Source: Synechococcus sp. MW101C3 (GTDB lineage: Bacteria; Cyanobacteriota; Cyanobacteriia; PCC-6307; Cyanobiaceae). From it: 64,000 nt of DNA. The notes beneath the pieces are model-generated. The model ran no database searches and was not told where the DNA came from. It saw nothing but the letters and a program-made list of their open reading frames with translations. Position 1 is the stretch's first letter. Each line of letters begins with the position of its first letter. Made by a program: the position numbers and the translations under genes. The stretch spans positions 164,110 to 228,109 of the forward strand of contig NZ_NQKX01000008.1 of assembly GCF_002252635.1 (NCBI RefSeq). Reading direction: 5' to 3'. This document shows, in pieces, positions 32,844-42,915 of the stretch.

Positions 32844-33965
32844 TCAGGCCATCGCCGTGATCGCGCTGCGGAAGCGGGCGTGGGCCACGCCGAAGAACAC
32901 CGAACCGATCAGCAGCAGGGCCAGGAACTGGGGCCACACCACCGAGAGCGTGGCCCCACGGAAGAGGATGCCCTGGGCGAGCATCACGAAGTGGGTGTTC
33001 GGCGCCGCCAGCATCACGGTCCGCACCAGCTCGGGCATGCTTTCGCGCGGGGTGACCCCACCCGAGAGCATCTGCAGCGGCAGCAGCACCATCATCAGCA
33101 ACAGGCCGAACTGAGCCATCGAACGGGCGAAGGTGCCCAGGAAGATGCCCAGCGAGGTGGAGGCGAACAGGTAGAGCGTCGCCCCGGCGGTGAACAGCGG
33201 CAGCGAACCTGCCAGAGGCACCCTGAGCAGATCCTGCACCACGAACAACAGGGACAGCAGGCCGGACAGAAGCACCACCAGACCCATCGACCACACCTTG
33301 CTGGCCATGATCTCGAAGGGCGTCACCGGCATCACCAGCAGGTGCTCGATCGTGCCCCGCTCCCGCTCCCGGATCAGCGCGGCGCCGGTTAACACGATTG
33401 AAAGCAGAGTGATGTTGTCGATCACCTTGTTCACGGCACCGAACCAGGTCTTCGTGAGCTCGGGGTTGAAGCGCATGCGCGTCACCAGCTGCAGCGCGGG
33501 CTCCGCAGTTGCCTGGCTGTTCTGCACAAAGGTCTGCACCTCGGTGCTGATGATCGACTGGACATAGCCGCTGCCCGTGAGCGCCTGGCTGACGCGGGTG
33601 GCGTCCACGTTGAGCTGAACAGCCGGTGAACGGCCGGCCAGCACATCGCGCTGGAAGCCGCTGGGAATCACCAGGGCGAAGGTGTCGAGCCCCGCATCCA
33701 TGCGCTGGTCCATCCGGGCCTGCTGGATCAACTCCGGCAGCTGGAAGTAGGGCGGCTCGAACGCAACGATGATCCGCTCGGAGAGCAGCGAATGGTCTTC
33801 ATCCACGATCGCGATCGGGGCCGTGTGCAGCGTTTCAGGAAGCACCGTGGCACCGGTGTAGACCGACACCGTGAAGACGAAGACGATCAGCAGCAGCATG
33901 ATCGGGTCGCGGGCCAGGCTCCACAGCTCCTTGAGACCCAGATGCAGAACATTGGCGGCGCGCAT
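32844..33965 (-). CDS. ABC-2 type permease, YhhJ/YbhR-like
   Basis: A 373-residue ABC-2 permease: first helix at 20-42 (PIMLLLIVFVFTVSVYTG), a large periplasmic domain (about 43-175), then five helices, with the ABC-2 motif RERERGTIEHLLVMPVTPFE between helices. This is the YhhJ arrangement. An AGGAGG site lies 8 bp before the ATG at 33965, which itself is 3 bp after the rbbA stop, so it is the third gene of the HlyD-RbbA-YhhJ operon. The probable role is drug or envelope-molecule export with its partners. Confidence 0.9.
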   Translation of the reverse strand: MRAANVLHLGLKELWSLARDPIMLLLIVFVFTVSVYTGATVLPETLHTAPIAIVDEDHSLLSERIIVAFEPPYFQLPELIQQARMDQRMDAGLDTFALVIPSGFQRDVLAGRSPAVQLNVDATRVSQALTGSGYVQSIISTEVQTFVQNSQATAEPALQLVTRMRFNPELTKTWFGAVNKVIDNITLLSIVLTGAALIRERERGTIEHLLVMPVTPFEIMASKVWSMGLVVLLSGLLSLLFVVQDLLRVPLAGSLPLFTAGATLYLFASTSLGIFLGTFARSMAQFGLLLMMVLLPLQMLSGGVTPRESMPELVRTVMLAAPNTHFVMLAQGILFRGATLSVVWPQFLALLLIGSVFFGVAHARFRSAITAMA

Positions 33966-33968
33966 GGT

Positions 33969-36710
33969 TCAGCCCTCCTGTTTCTTCAGGAAGAGAACGG
34001 ACAAGCCGAGCAGGACGGGCACGGCCAGCAGCAGCGCGGCGAAGGCGCCGGATAGATCCGCGAAGCCCAGTCCCTTGGAGAAGGTGCCGGTGGAGATGGT
34101 CAGATAGTGGGCCGTGGGATAGATCGCTCCGATCACCGCTCCGGCGCCCTGCAGGGACGACACCGGATCGAGCAAGCCGCAGAAGGAGGTGGCCGGCAGG
34201 ATTGTCAGCACCGCGGTGCCGAACAGGGCGGCGATCTGGGTGCGCACCAGGGTGGAGATCAGCAACCCCAGGGAGGTGGCACAGATCACGTAGAGCAGGG
34301 CGCCGCTGGCCTGGGCCAGCACGCTGCCGGTGAGAGGCACGGCGAACAGGGTGACCGCCAGCAGGGTGAGCAGCACATAGTTCACCATCGCCAGGGCCAC
34401 GTAAGGCACTTGCTTGCCCAGCAGGAACTCCAGGCGGGTCACGGGGGTGGCGTAGAAGTTGACGATCGTGCCCAGTTCCTTTTCGCGCACCACCGAGAGC
34501 GCCGCCAGGATCGCCGGAATCAGCAGCAGCAGGATCGGAATCGTGGCCGGCACCATCGCCACCAGGCTGCTGATGTCGAGGTTGTAGCGGAAGCGTGTCT
34601 CGATGCTGGCGGGGGGGAGCGGGCTGGTTTGACCCAACACGCGCCGTGCCCTGTCCTCCTGCCACTGACCATGCAGGCCCTGCACATAGGCGCGCACCGT
34701 CTCGGCCCGCATCGGCATGGACCCGTCGATCCAGGCGCCGATCTGCACGGGGTTGCCGCGCTCGAGATCACGCCCGAAGCCCGGTGGCAGTTCGATCGCC
34801 ACGCTCAGCTCCCCCGAGCGCATGCGCCGATCGAGGGCGTCATAGCCGTCCAGTGGCGGATGTTCGATGAAATAGCGCGACCCGGCCAGATTGAGGGCGT
34901 AGTCGCGGCTTGTTGTGGTGCCGTCGCGGTCGAGCACGGCATAGGGCAGATTCTCCACATCCATGCTCATGCCGAAGGCCATCACCACCATCAGGAACAG
35001 GCTGCCGAGCACGGCCGTGCTGATGCGGATCGGATCGCGGCTCAGTTCCAGGGCCTCGCGCCGGGTGTAGCTCCCCAGCCGTTGCAGGCTGAACCCCTGC
35101 TCCTGCCTGGGTGATCCCTGCCGGGGTGGCGCTGCTGCCGGGGGAGCCTGGAGCGCTGCGGTTGTGGGGTTGGGGGCGCTGTCGCCGCTCGCCTCCTCCA
35201 GGTAGCCGATGAACGCCTGCTCGAGCGAGGCCGCGCCGCGCCGCGTCACCAGGCCGGCGGGGGTGTCGCTGACCAGCACCCGGCCGGCATGCATCAGGGA
35301 GAGGCGGTCGCAGCGCTGCGCTTCGTTGATGAAATGGGTCGAGAGGAAAATCGTGACCTGTTCCTGGCGCGACAGGTCGATCAAGTTCTGCCAGAACGTG
35401 TCCCGCGCGATCGGATCGACGCCTGACGTGGGCTCATCGAGGATGAGCAGGTCGGGCCGATGCACCAGTGCCACCGCCAGTGACAGCCGCTGGCGCACCC
35501 CCAGCGGCAGGGCAGCGGGGAGGGCCTCCTCCAGACCCGCCAAGCCGAACTGCTGCACCAGCTCCGCGACACGCCCGGGGATCTCCGCCTCCGGCATCTG
35601 AAACAAGCGGGCGTGCAGCACCAGGTTCTGCCGCACCGTCAGCTCGCTGTAGAGCGAGAACGCCTGCGACATGTAGCCCACCCGCCGCCGGGTGCTGAGG
35701 TCATCGGCGTCCAGGGGCTGGTGGAAGAGGAGGACCTGGCCGGAGCTGGCCGGCAGCAGCCCGGCCAGCATCTTCATCGTGGTGGTCTTGCCGCAACCGT
35801 TGGAGCCGAGGAAGCCGAAGATCTCGCCGCGCTCGATGCGCACGTTGACCCGATCGACCGCCAGGAACGTGCCGAACCGTTTGCTCAGATCCATGGCCTC
35901 GATCGCCACCTGGCCATCGCCCGGCGGGCGCGCTGGAATCGTCACCGGATGGTGCTCCCGCCGCCTCGCCTCGGGCAGCAGGGCGATGAAGGCGTCCTCC
36001 GCAGTGCTGGTGCCGGTGCGCCGCCGCAGCTCCGCCGGGCTGCCGGTGCTGAGCACGCGGCCGCCATCCATGGCCACCAGCCAGTCGAAGCTGGCGGCCT
36101 CGTCCATCGAGGCGGTCGCCACCAGCACGGTCATGGCTGGGTGCTCGCGCCGGATGCTGCTGATCAGGTCCCAGAACTGGCGGCGCGAGAGGGGATCGAC
36201 CCCGGTGGTGGGTTCATCGAGGATCAGCAGGCCGGGGTCGTGGATCAGGGCGCAGCACAGGCCGAGCTTCTGCTTCATGCCCCCCGAGAGCTGGCCGGCC
36301 GGGCGAGTGCCGAAAGCCGCGAGTCCGGTGCGCTCCAGCAGCTCGGCGCGGCGGCTGCGGCGCTCGGCGCGGCCCTGGCCGAACAGACGCGCGAAGAAGT
36401 CGATGTTCTCGATCACCGTGAGCGTGGGCGACAGGTTGTTGCCCAGGCCCTGGGGCATGTAGGCGATGCGGGGGCAGACCTCGCGGCGATGACGTGGATC
36501 GGCCATGTCACCCCCCAGCACCTGCACGCGGCCCTTCTGCCTGCGGCGGATCCCAGCGACCAGGGCCAGCAGGCTGGATTTCCCCACCCCATCCGGACCA
36601 ACCAGACCGGTGAGGCCACCGCCGACCACATCGAGGCTGACGCCGGCGAGGGCCCGGGTCGCGCCGAACTGCAGCTGCACATCCCGGAGCTGAACGACCG
36701 CTGGCGTCAA
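33969..36710 (-). CDS. rbbA: RbbA-type ABC protein: two ATPase domains plus ABC-2 permease
   Basis: A 913-residue fusion. First ATPase, residues 1-245: Walker [10 protein letters not shown], signature [10 protein letters not shown], Walker [14 protein letters not shown]. Second ATPase, about 270-510: [10 protein letters not shown], the degenerate signature [10 protein letters not shown] and [13 protein letters not shown]. The C-terminal part (about 545-913) is an ABC-2 permease with a periplasmic loop and RGTIVNF-type motif ([17 protein letters not shown]). This order is that of E. coli RbbA (YhiH), reported as ribosome-associated but encoded with export partners. The start is TTG at 36710, overlapping the HlyD stop (TTGA), so the two are translationally coupled. 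Confidence 0.92.
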   Translation of the reverse strand: MTPAVVQLRDVQLQFGATRALAGVSLDVVGGGLTGLVGPDGVGKSSLLALVAGIRRRQKGRVQVLGGDMADPRHRREVCPRIAYMPQGLGNNLSPTLTVIENIDFFARLFGQGRAERRSRRAELLERTGLAAFGTRPAGQLSGGMKQKLGLCCALIHDPGLLILDEPTTGVDPLSRRQFWDLISSIRREHPAMTVLVATASMDEAASFDWLVAMDGGRVLSTGSPAELRRRTGTSTAEDAFIALLPEARRREHHPVTIPARPPGDGQVAIEAMDLSKRFGTFLAVDRVNVRIERGEIFGFLGSNGCGKTTTMKMLAGLLPASSGQVLLFHQPLDADDLSTRRRVGYMSQAFSLYSELTVRQNLVLHARLFQMPEAEIPGRVAELVQQFGLAGLEEALPAALPLGVRQRLSLAVALVHRPDLLILDEPTSGVDPIARDTFWQNLIDLSRQEQVTIFLSTHFINEAQRCDRLSLMHAGRVLVSDTPAGLVTRRGAASLEQAFIGYLEEASGDSAPNPTTAALQAPPAAAPPRQGSPRQEQGFSLQRLGSYTRREALELSRDPIRISTAVLGSLFLMVVMAFGMSMDVENLPYAVLDRDGTTTSRDYALNLAGSRYFIEHPPLDGYDALDRRMRSGELSVAIELPPGFGRDLERGNPVQIGAWIDGSMPMRAETVRAYVQGLHGQWQEDRARRVLGQTSPLPPASIETRFRYNLDISSLVAMVPATIPILLLLIPAILAALSVVREKELGTIVNFYATPVTRLEFLLGKQVPYVALAMVNYVLLTLLAVTLFAVPLTGSVLAQASGALLYVICATSLGLLISTLVRTQIAALFGTAVLTILPATSFCGLLDPVSSLQGAGAVIGAIYPTAHYLTISTGTFSKGLGFADLSGAFAALLLAVPVLLGLSVLFLKKQEG

Positions 36711-37774
36711 TCCGGAACCCTCACCGTCAACGCCGCCGGCCAGGCGACCTTGGGGTCGAGTCGGACGTAGGCCATGCCCGGCAGTCCGGTCTTGACGCTG
36801 CGGATGTGGCGTTTCAGCAGGGCGGGATCAATGCGGGCCTTGATCCGGAACATCAGTTTCTGGCGCTCCACGGCCGTCTCCACCGTTTTGGGGGTGAACT
36901 GGGCCACATCGGCCACGAAGGTGACCCGCGCCGGAATCACCAGCTGAGGAGCGGCGTCCAGCACTAGGTGCACATCAGCCCCCATGCGCACCTTGCCGGC
37001 CTGGGCCGTGGGCAGAAAGAACGTCATCGAAACGTCGGAAAGGTCGACCATGTTCAGCACCTTCCCGCCGGCGCTCAACACTTCGCCGGGCTGGGCCACG
37101 CGGTACTGCACCCGCCCATCCCTGGGGGCCTGGAGCTGGCTGTCAGCAATGTTCGCCTTGATCCCCTCGATCCGGGCCTGGGCAGCCGCCACCGAGGCCT
37201 TCGCCTCGATCACCAGCGAGCTTGCGGTGGTTATGGCGGCGCGGCTGGCCGCCACGGTGGCCTGGGCGGAGGCGACGATCGCATCAGCGCCATAGAAACC
37301 GGCGCGGGCATCGTCGAGGCTCTCCGCTGAAACGGCGCCACTGACGAACAACTGCTCCGTGCGGCGGCGATGGCGGCGGGCGTCTTCACGCTCTGCGCTG
37401 TGCTGCAGCACGATGGCTTCCGCAGCCGTTCGCTCACTGCGTCGCTGGGCCACACTGCTCTGCGCCGTCTCCACAGCGTTGCTGGCCTTGCGCAGATCCG
37501 CCTGGGCTTCACGGAGTTGGGCGTGAAGCACATCGGTGTCCATGCGGGCCAGCACCTGCCCGCGAACAACGAAGTCCCCCTCCTTTCCCAGCACTTGCTT
37601 GAGCCGGCCCGCTGACTTGGCCGCCACATCGATTTCTACGGCCTCAATGCGTCCGTTGCTGCTGGCGAACCCCGGCGCCAAACCCTTCGGCTGGTTGGCG
37701 CGCCAGAGCCAGCCTGCCCCTGCACCGGCCACCGCAAGGGCCGTGATCACAAAAAGCCAATGCTGCCGGGTCAT
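36707..37774 (-). CDS. HlyD/YhiI-type membrane fusion protein
   Basis: A 355-residue periplasmic adaptor anchored by one N-terminal helix ([19 protein letters not shown]). It has the biotinyl-lipoyl halves [17 protein letters not shown]...[15 protein letters not shown] and [20 protein letters not shown] on either side of a long coiled-coil hairpin rich in Ala, Arg and Gln. First gene of the operon with rbbA and the YhhJ-like permease, to which it would couple an outer-membrane channel. The ATG at 37774 begins just before the anchor; the longer frame to 37813 adds an unlikely polar stretch. Confidence 0.92.
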   Translation of the reverse strand: MTRQHWLFVITALAVAGAGAGWLWRANQPKGLAPGFASSNGRIEAVEIDVAAKSAGRLKQVLGKEGDFVVRGQVLARMDTDVLHAQLREAQADLRKASNAVETAQSSVAQRRSERTAAEAIVLQHSAEREDARRHRRRTEQLFVSGAVSAESLDDARAGFYGADAIVASAQATVAASRAAITTASSLVIEAKASVAAAQARIEGIKANIADSQLQAPRDGRVQYRVAQPGEVLSAGGKVLNMVDLSDVSMTFFLPTAQAGKVRMGADVHLVLDAAPQLVIPARVTFVADVAQFTPKTVETAVERQKLMFRIKARIDPALLKRHIRSVKTGLPGMAYVRLDPKVAWPAALTVRVPD

Positions 37775-38335
37775 GATCTGGCTGCGGTTGGAATCAGCTC
37801 GACCCAAGCCCATCCCTGAGCTGCCTGGAGATTGGGGCAGGCGATGGTCAACAGGGCGGCCAGCTTATTTGCCTGATCGATGTCACACCTGGATGGCAGT
37901 TGATTCACCGACAACAAAGCCGTTCTCGCTTCTCCATTGCGTTCAAGCCGGGGTTGTTTCGTTCAATGACCCTGACGATCCTGTTCCCCTTGCTGGTAGG
38001 CCCGTGGCAGACCCCTGTCTAGCCAGGCCGTTCACCGGCGCCGGCTGAAGGGTGTACCGAATTGGTGGCAGAAGTGCAGCACATCTGTGCGAGATGCGCG
38101 GAAGTCTGGCGCATTGCCTTGATCAGTAGAAGGCAGGGGCCTGAAGCGAAAGATGCTCAAGATGACCATGATCTGGGGGTAGTGGTTGCCGCCATAGCCG
38201 CCTTGAACGCTGGGATCAGGTTGCGGTTGTCCGCAAGGCTGATGGCGAGATCATGAACACATTCTTGGCTTCCTTTGTGCAGTTGGCCATCCCCGCCTCA
38301 CCAACACCACGTTCGTGATGAGGAGCGTGGATCGA
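37775..38335. other. 561-bp region without a recognised gene
   Basis: Between the export operon and the GH65 fusion. Short frames exist on both strands (the longest about 64 codons at 38062-38256), none with family features. The first ~150 bp should hold the operon promoter. Composition becomes more AT-rich here, marking the start of the accessory region. Confidence 0.6.
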
Positions 38336-41266
38336 TCACCATTGCATGCCGAGATCGCTCAGGCGAACACCATCCAGATCTGGGAGCACAATGTTGGCGG
38401 CACCAACACGCTCCTGAGGTCCGATGCCAACCGACCACATCCCTGCAGCAATGGCTGCTTCAATGCCAACGGCGGCATCTTCAACCACCACACAGTTGGC
38501 AGGAGCAAGGTTTAATTGAGCGGCAGCACATTGAAAGATGTCTGGTGCTGGCTTGGGGCGTTGAACGCTGTCGCCGTCTGCGATTGCATTAATGAAAGCT
38601 CCGATCCCAAGCCTGTCGATGACAGTGCGTGCATTCTTGCTGGCGGAGCCAATCGCAATTTTCATCTTTGCTTGTCTGAGCTCCTGCAAAAACTCAATGG
38701 CCCCTGGAAGCATGTCCTGGGGGGTGATGGTTTGGATGTCTTCAAGGTAGTAGCGGTTTTTGCGCTCCATCATGTCCTGAAGTGCAGATTCGGAGTAATG
38801 TCGCTCGCCGATGATCTGCAGAAGCGATCCGCGTCTGGACACACCACGCAGGGCCTCATTGGCCTTGCGATCGAAGGGTAGCTTTTCCTCGTCCGCTAAT
38901 CTCTGCCAAGCGCGGTAATGAGATTCGGAGGTGTTCGTCAACACCCCATCCACATCGAAGATGAAGCCCTTGATGTCTGGAGCTTGAGTTTGAGGTGGAC
39001 CTTGAGGTGGAGGTGGTGCTGGCTGTGACAGATCAAAACTGTGCCAGGAACCGCGCCATTGCAGCTTGAATCTGAGCCGCTTCCAGGTTGGCGGCAGATG
39101 GGGAATCGCCATTGGGCTATTTCCTTTCATGTGAATACCGGCGAAGCCGAACACCACGGCTTGCCATACGCCACCTGCTGATGCCGCATGAATCCCATCT
39201 GCTGTGTTGCCGCGGCTATCTTCGAGATCAACGGTTGCTGCCTGCATGAAGTATTGATAGGCTTCTTCTTCCTTGCCCAGCTTTGCGGCCAGGATCGAAA
39301 GAATGGCAGGGCAGAGCGACGATCCGTACGTGGTGTCTGTGCGGGGAGTGTAGTAGTTCCAGTTCTTTTCGAGAACATCAGGGTAGGAAAGGCATGTGTT
39401 GGTATCTCGCATGAGATAGAGGAGCATCAGGACGTCAGGTTGCTTCAGTACCTGAGACTGATTGGTCATGTCCATTCCCAGAACGTCCTGCATGGAGCGA
39501 TGTCGGGGCTCGTAGTCATTCAGGTGGATGTCTCGTAAGTCGAAGAACTGATCAAACTGTTCAATCAGCCCGGTTTTTGTATCGTATGGGGTGTACAGCT
39601 GTGCGATGGCGGCTTGGAGCTGGCGCAGCCTGTCTGCATTGAGTTGTAGCTTTTGAGCGAGCACAGCGGCGTGGTCAGGAAACTGCTGCTGCAGCCATCC
39701 GTAAACGGAGACGGCTGTCTCCAGATTCCACTTCGCCATCCAATTGGTATAGGCGTTGTTGTTCACCTGTTCGTGGTATTCATCAGCGCCTATCACTCCA
39801 TCCAGTTCAAACCGTTCCCGCTCCGGCTTCCACTCCAGCCGACTCATCCAGAAGATGGCAGTGTCCAGAATGACTTCGGCTCCGTAGTCTCGTAGCCAGA
39901 TGTCATCGCCAGTTGTCTGCCAGTAGTGCCAGGCCGCATAGGCAATATCGGCACTGATATGAATTTCGCGATCACGGCACCAAATGCGTATCGCTTTCGA
40001 GTATGGGTCGGTCTGAATGGACCACCTGGGCGTCATCTCATCACCCGTGGCTGCACTCTCCCAGGCAAACATCGCACCGTGATAGCCACTATGGGAAGCT
40101 TTTCGCCGTGCACCACTCAGGGTGTGATAGCGGTAGGTCAGTAAGCTCTTGGCAATCTCAGGCTGCGTCAAGGTGAACAGTGGCAGGATGAAGATATCCG
40201 TATCCCAGAACACGTGTCCTCGATACCCAAATCCCGATAGCGTTCTGGCCGGAACGCTGACGCGGCTGCAGTCTGCGCATTCACCCGCGATGTGCGAACA
40301 AGCGCCAATAAACAATTGGAAGATGTTGTAGCGCACGGCCACTTGTGCGTTGGTATCTCCTTCAATCTCTATATCGCTTTGCTGCCAAAACTCGTTCCAT
40401 GCGTTCTGATGCGCCCTCAGCAGAACGGGATAGGCCGGCAGGTTGGTCAGTTTGGCCACAGCCGCCTGGGCGGGATGGTCCACATCCTGTGATGTGATCA
40501 AGGTGACAACTTTCTCCACGCCCACGGTTCTTCCCTTGGCCGCGAGAAAAGTGATCGCGATGGTGGGGCAATCAACAGAGCTCGTTGTTCGTATTGGTAG
40601 ATCATTGTTGATCGGTGTCATTCTGGCTGCCATGCCGAGTTCAACATGAGAACTGCGGGTGCGAACATGCAACCAGATGCCTTGATCATTCGTTCCCCGG
40701 TCGAGCTGCTGCCAATGATCAAAGCCTTGGTTGTTGGCAAAGCCGTGAAGGCTGGTCTGAATTTCAATCGCTCCAGTGAAATCAACAGGAGTGATCTGGC
40801 AGTTCAGTCCGAAAACCGGATGATCTGCCAAGCTCGCAAAGCGCTCAAAGCGAAGATCCACGGTGTTCCCCGTTGGGCTCCGCCAGCGCAGTGCACGGCT
40901 AAGGATCCCGTTCCGTAGATCCAGTGTTCGTTCGTAGTGGAGGATGGTGCCATGATCCAGTCGGAATCGATCGCCGTTGATCACGATCGCCAGTTCCAGC
41001 CAATCTGGACAATTTGCGAGCTCGGTATAGGCTCCAGGAATGTCGTCATAGACACCATGCACCAGTGTGGCTGGCATCGCATTGGGATACCCTTCTTCAA
41101 AGCTTCCCCGCGTACCCATGTACCCGTTGCCGAACGTAAATACTGTTTCTCTGGAGCGTATCTTTGCTGGATCGAAGTGATGCTCGCTCACGCTCCAGTC
41201 TGTGTATGTCAGTTCATGGGAATCACATGAAGGATGCAGTGAGCTTGTGAGTTCTGTGGAAGTCAT
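38336..41266 (-). CDS. GH65 disaccharide phosphorylase fused to beta-phosphoglucomutase
   Basis: A 976-residue bifunctional enzyme. Residues 20-745 are a glycoside hydrolase family 65 phosphorylase (maltose, trehalose or kojibiose type): TFGNGYMGTRGSFEE, GYRGHVFWDTDIFILP, and GADEYHE with the probable acid Glu496 in the conserved context DEYHEQVNNNAYTN. The usual WDTE is WDTD here. A proline linker (750-760) leads to a HAD-type beta-phosphoglucomutase: nucleophile Asp771 in FDVDGVLTNT, SASKNARTVIDRLG, PKPAPDIF and VVEDAAVGIEAA. Together they would release glucose and beta-glucose-1-phosphate and turn the latter into glucose-6-phosphate. Base composition is clearly more AT-rich than the flanking core genes, which suggests transfer. 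A palindrome lies upstream. Confidence 0.93.
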   Translation of the reverse strand: MTSTELTSSLHPSCDSHELTYTDWSVSEHHFDPAKIRSRETVFTFGNGYMGTRGSFEEGYPNAMPATLVHGVYDDIPGAYTELANCPDWLELAIVINGDRFRLDHGTILHYERTLDLRNGILSRALRWRSPTGNTVDLRFERFASLADHPVFGLNCQITPVDFTGAIEIQTSLHGFANNQGFDHWQQLDRGTNDQGIWLHVRTRSSHVELGMAARMTPINNDLPIRTTSSVDCPTIAITFLAAKGRTVGVEKVVTLITSQDVDHPAQAAVAKLTNLPAYPVLLRAHQNAWNEFWQQSDIEIEGDTNAQVAVRYNIFQLFIGACSHIAGECADCSRVSVPARTLSGFGYRGHVFWDTDIFILPLFTLTQPEIAKSLLTYRYHTLSGARRKASHSGYHGAMFAWESAATGDEMTPRWSIQTDPYSKAIRIWCRDREIHISADIAYAAWHYWQTTGDDIWLRDYGAEVILDTAIFWMSRLEWKPERERFELDGVIGADEYHEQVNNNAYTNWMAKWNLETAVSVYGWLQQQFPDHAAVLAQKLQLNADRLRQLQAAIAQLYTPYDTKTGLIEQFDQFFDLRDIHLNDYEPRHRSMQDVLGMDMTNQSQVLKQPDVLMLLYLMRDTNTCLSYPDVLEKNWNYYTPRTDTTYGSSLCPAILSILAAKLGKEEEAYQYFMQAATVDLEDSRGNTADGIHAASAGGVWQAVVFGFAGIHMKGNSPMAIPHLPPTWKRLRFKLQWRGSWHSFDLSQPAPPPPQGPPQTQAPDIKGFIFDVDGVLTNTSESHYRAWQRLADEEKLPFDRKANEALRGVSRRGSLLQIIGERHYSESALQDMMERKNRYYLEDIQTITPQDMLPGAIEFLQELRQAKMKIAIGSASKNARTVIDRLGIGAFINAIADGDSVQRPKPAPDIFQCAAAQLNLAPANCVVVEDAAVGIEAAIAAGMWSVGIGPQERVGAANIVLPDLDGVRLSDLGMQW

Positions 41267-41320
41267 CGGCCCTGGTTGTCTGGGGGTGTAAGCGTATGCA
41301 GCTATGGTGTCTTCGCTCTG

Positions 41321-41332
41321 TTAACGCGTTAA
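41321..41332. promoter_or_regulatory. LacI-family-like operator upstream of the GH65 fusion
   Basis: TTAACGCGTTAA is a perfect 12-bp palindrome with the central CG step typical of LacI/GalR operators. It lies 55 bp upstream of the GH65 start. No LacI-type gene is in the window, so the regulator would act from elsewhere. Chance occurrence is unlikely but possible. Confidence 0.55.
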
Positions 41333-41694
41333 ACTCAACCTTCGGATCTGGTTGTGCGCCGATGGGGCAATGGTGATGTTGCCTTGGTTTGGGGCAGCAC
41401 ACATCCCATCACATCGGTGTAATCCTGGACGAGTGACTTCAGCCATCCTTGGCTTCAGGGTCGATGCCGTGGCCCATGGGATGGTGTTGCTCCATGTCTT
41501 GAGCCAGTGCGGCTGGGGGAAGTGATCAAACGCCAGCCCGTAGCCTGTCTTCATGATGATGCGCACGACTCAGGCGTGGTCGCTGTGCGGCAGATCTGAG
41601 GTGCCGCGACCGGTCTTGAGGGGCTGAAGGTGACATGGACCCCGGAACGCCGATCCCGAGGTGTACGTAGCCCGACCGCTCTGCTGCTCTTAGC

Positions 41695-42006
41695 TCAGGC
41701 GTACGTCTGCGTTGCAGTGTCCATCGACCCAGGCTGGCCCGGGGCCAGGACAATGCAACGGCCTGAGCTGGGGAGCTTGGCCTGATCAACCAGAACCAGG
41801 TCACCGTTGAAGAGACCAACCCCGCCGATGGCATCACCCACAACGACCAGTGGCTCAGTACTCACCAGGTGAAGCACCAGCTCGCGGTTCAGGTCGCGGC
41901 GGACCTCATGGAGTCGTTGGCAGGTCGTGTCGTCGAGCCAATGCAGGCCAAGCTCCCCGGCGCTATTGGATGCGCTTGAGCCGGAGGCGGATTCAGCAGC
42001 AGGCAT
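41695..42006 (-). pseudogene. UmuD-like remnant without catalytic residues
   Basis: A ~103-codon frame whose middle matches UmuD: RRDLNRELVLHLVSTEPLVVV corresponds to the segment before the active site, then GDAIGGVGLFNGDLVLVDQA corresponds to GDSMxxAGIxxGDLLIVDRS. The catalytic Ser is replaced by Ala and the following Met by Ile; the Lys-containing part and the remainder are absent. The reading frame ends at 41695. It is either a decayed umuD copy or a diverged, inactive relative. No umuC neighbour is seen. The rest of 41333-41694 has no recognised gene. Confidence 0.5.
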
Positions 42007-42190
42007 GAAGTGGACTTGAGCCACTCACGGCTTGGTGGACCGGGACTTCTGAGTGGGGACAGCACCATCTGGCGGCGGGGTTGTTGTGCCAGTGACCCGT
42101 CCAACCGGTGGGGGGCTGGCAAAGGGCCCTGCCAGTGTTTCTGCTGCTTCGTGGAGTGGAAACCGCCTGGGAAGAAAGATGAATCGCGAT

Positions 42191-42607
42191 CTAGCTTTCC
42201 TGCGTGACGGTTAGACCAATCTCTTGGCCGTAGGACAGTTCCAGCGTATGACCGTCAGGATCTCGCAAAAATGCCCAATAGCCAATCGGATAGCCCGAAT
42301 CCTTGGGTTCTTCAAGCAATAGCCCAGCCTGGCGAGCCTTGTCGCACAACATGTCCACGGCTTCCCGGCTCTTACAGCCAATTCCAAGATGGGCTAGGGG
42401 AGAGAGAACTGGCTGCACAATGGTGGCTTGAATCAAAACAATCACAAACGGTCGCGTATGGTCAGACAACCAGACAACTTCAGATCCTGTTTCCCTGTCA
42501 ATGCGCCGATGCACAACTTGCATGTCAGCATAGGTAGCATAGAAATCAACACTGCGTCCAATATCGGAAGCGGGTAAGGCGACGTGGGTAAGTCCAAGAT
42601 CAAGCAT
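42191..42607 (-). CDS. VOC-family (glyoxalase/bleomycin resistance-like) protein
   Basis: A 138-residue VOC protein: MLDLGLTHVALPASDIGRSVDFYATYADMQ opens the first unit, HLGIGCKSREAVDMLCDKARQAGL the second, and the end has FLRDPDGHTLELSYGQ with the conserved metal-ligand Glu. The ATG at 42607 follows AGAGGAG by seven bases, so the longer frame to 42769 is rejected. Composition is more AT-rich than core genes, in line with the accessory region. The substrate is unknown. Confidence 0.88.
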   Translation of the reverse strand: MLDLGLTHVALPASDIGRSVDFYATYADMQVVHRRIDRETGSEVVWLSDHTRPFVIVLIQATIVQPVLSPLAHLGIGCKSREAVDMLCDKARQAGLLLEEPKDSGYPIGYWAFLRDPDGHTLELSYGQEIGLTVTQES

Positions 42608-42915
42608 GGTCAGCTCCTCTGGCTTGGTTAATGACAGTTTAATCGTGGACGCAATGATGGGGAGGTTGCCTTTGTCCAGCGCTGACGAATGGTTGTCTTG
42701 GGAGGCGGCGGCCATTGGAGTGTTGGGGTGGGCTGGGATCCCAATACCCAGCAGTTTTTGATGCACCACCCCTACGCAGAAGCCGATCTGGTGGCAGGCG
42801 GGTTTACGCGCTCACAACAGGGAGCTGCCGCATGACCACAACCACCCACTCTCATCAGCCCTTGACCGATCAAGGGGGTCAGGTCATTGATGTTGGGCTG
42901 TCCCTTCCCTCAGTC
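42608..42915. other. 308-bp region without a recognised gene
   Basis: Between two minus-strand genes. It should hold the promoter of the VOC gene. No conserved hairpin or clear frame was seen. Confidence 0.5.
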
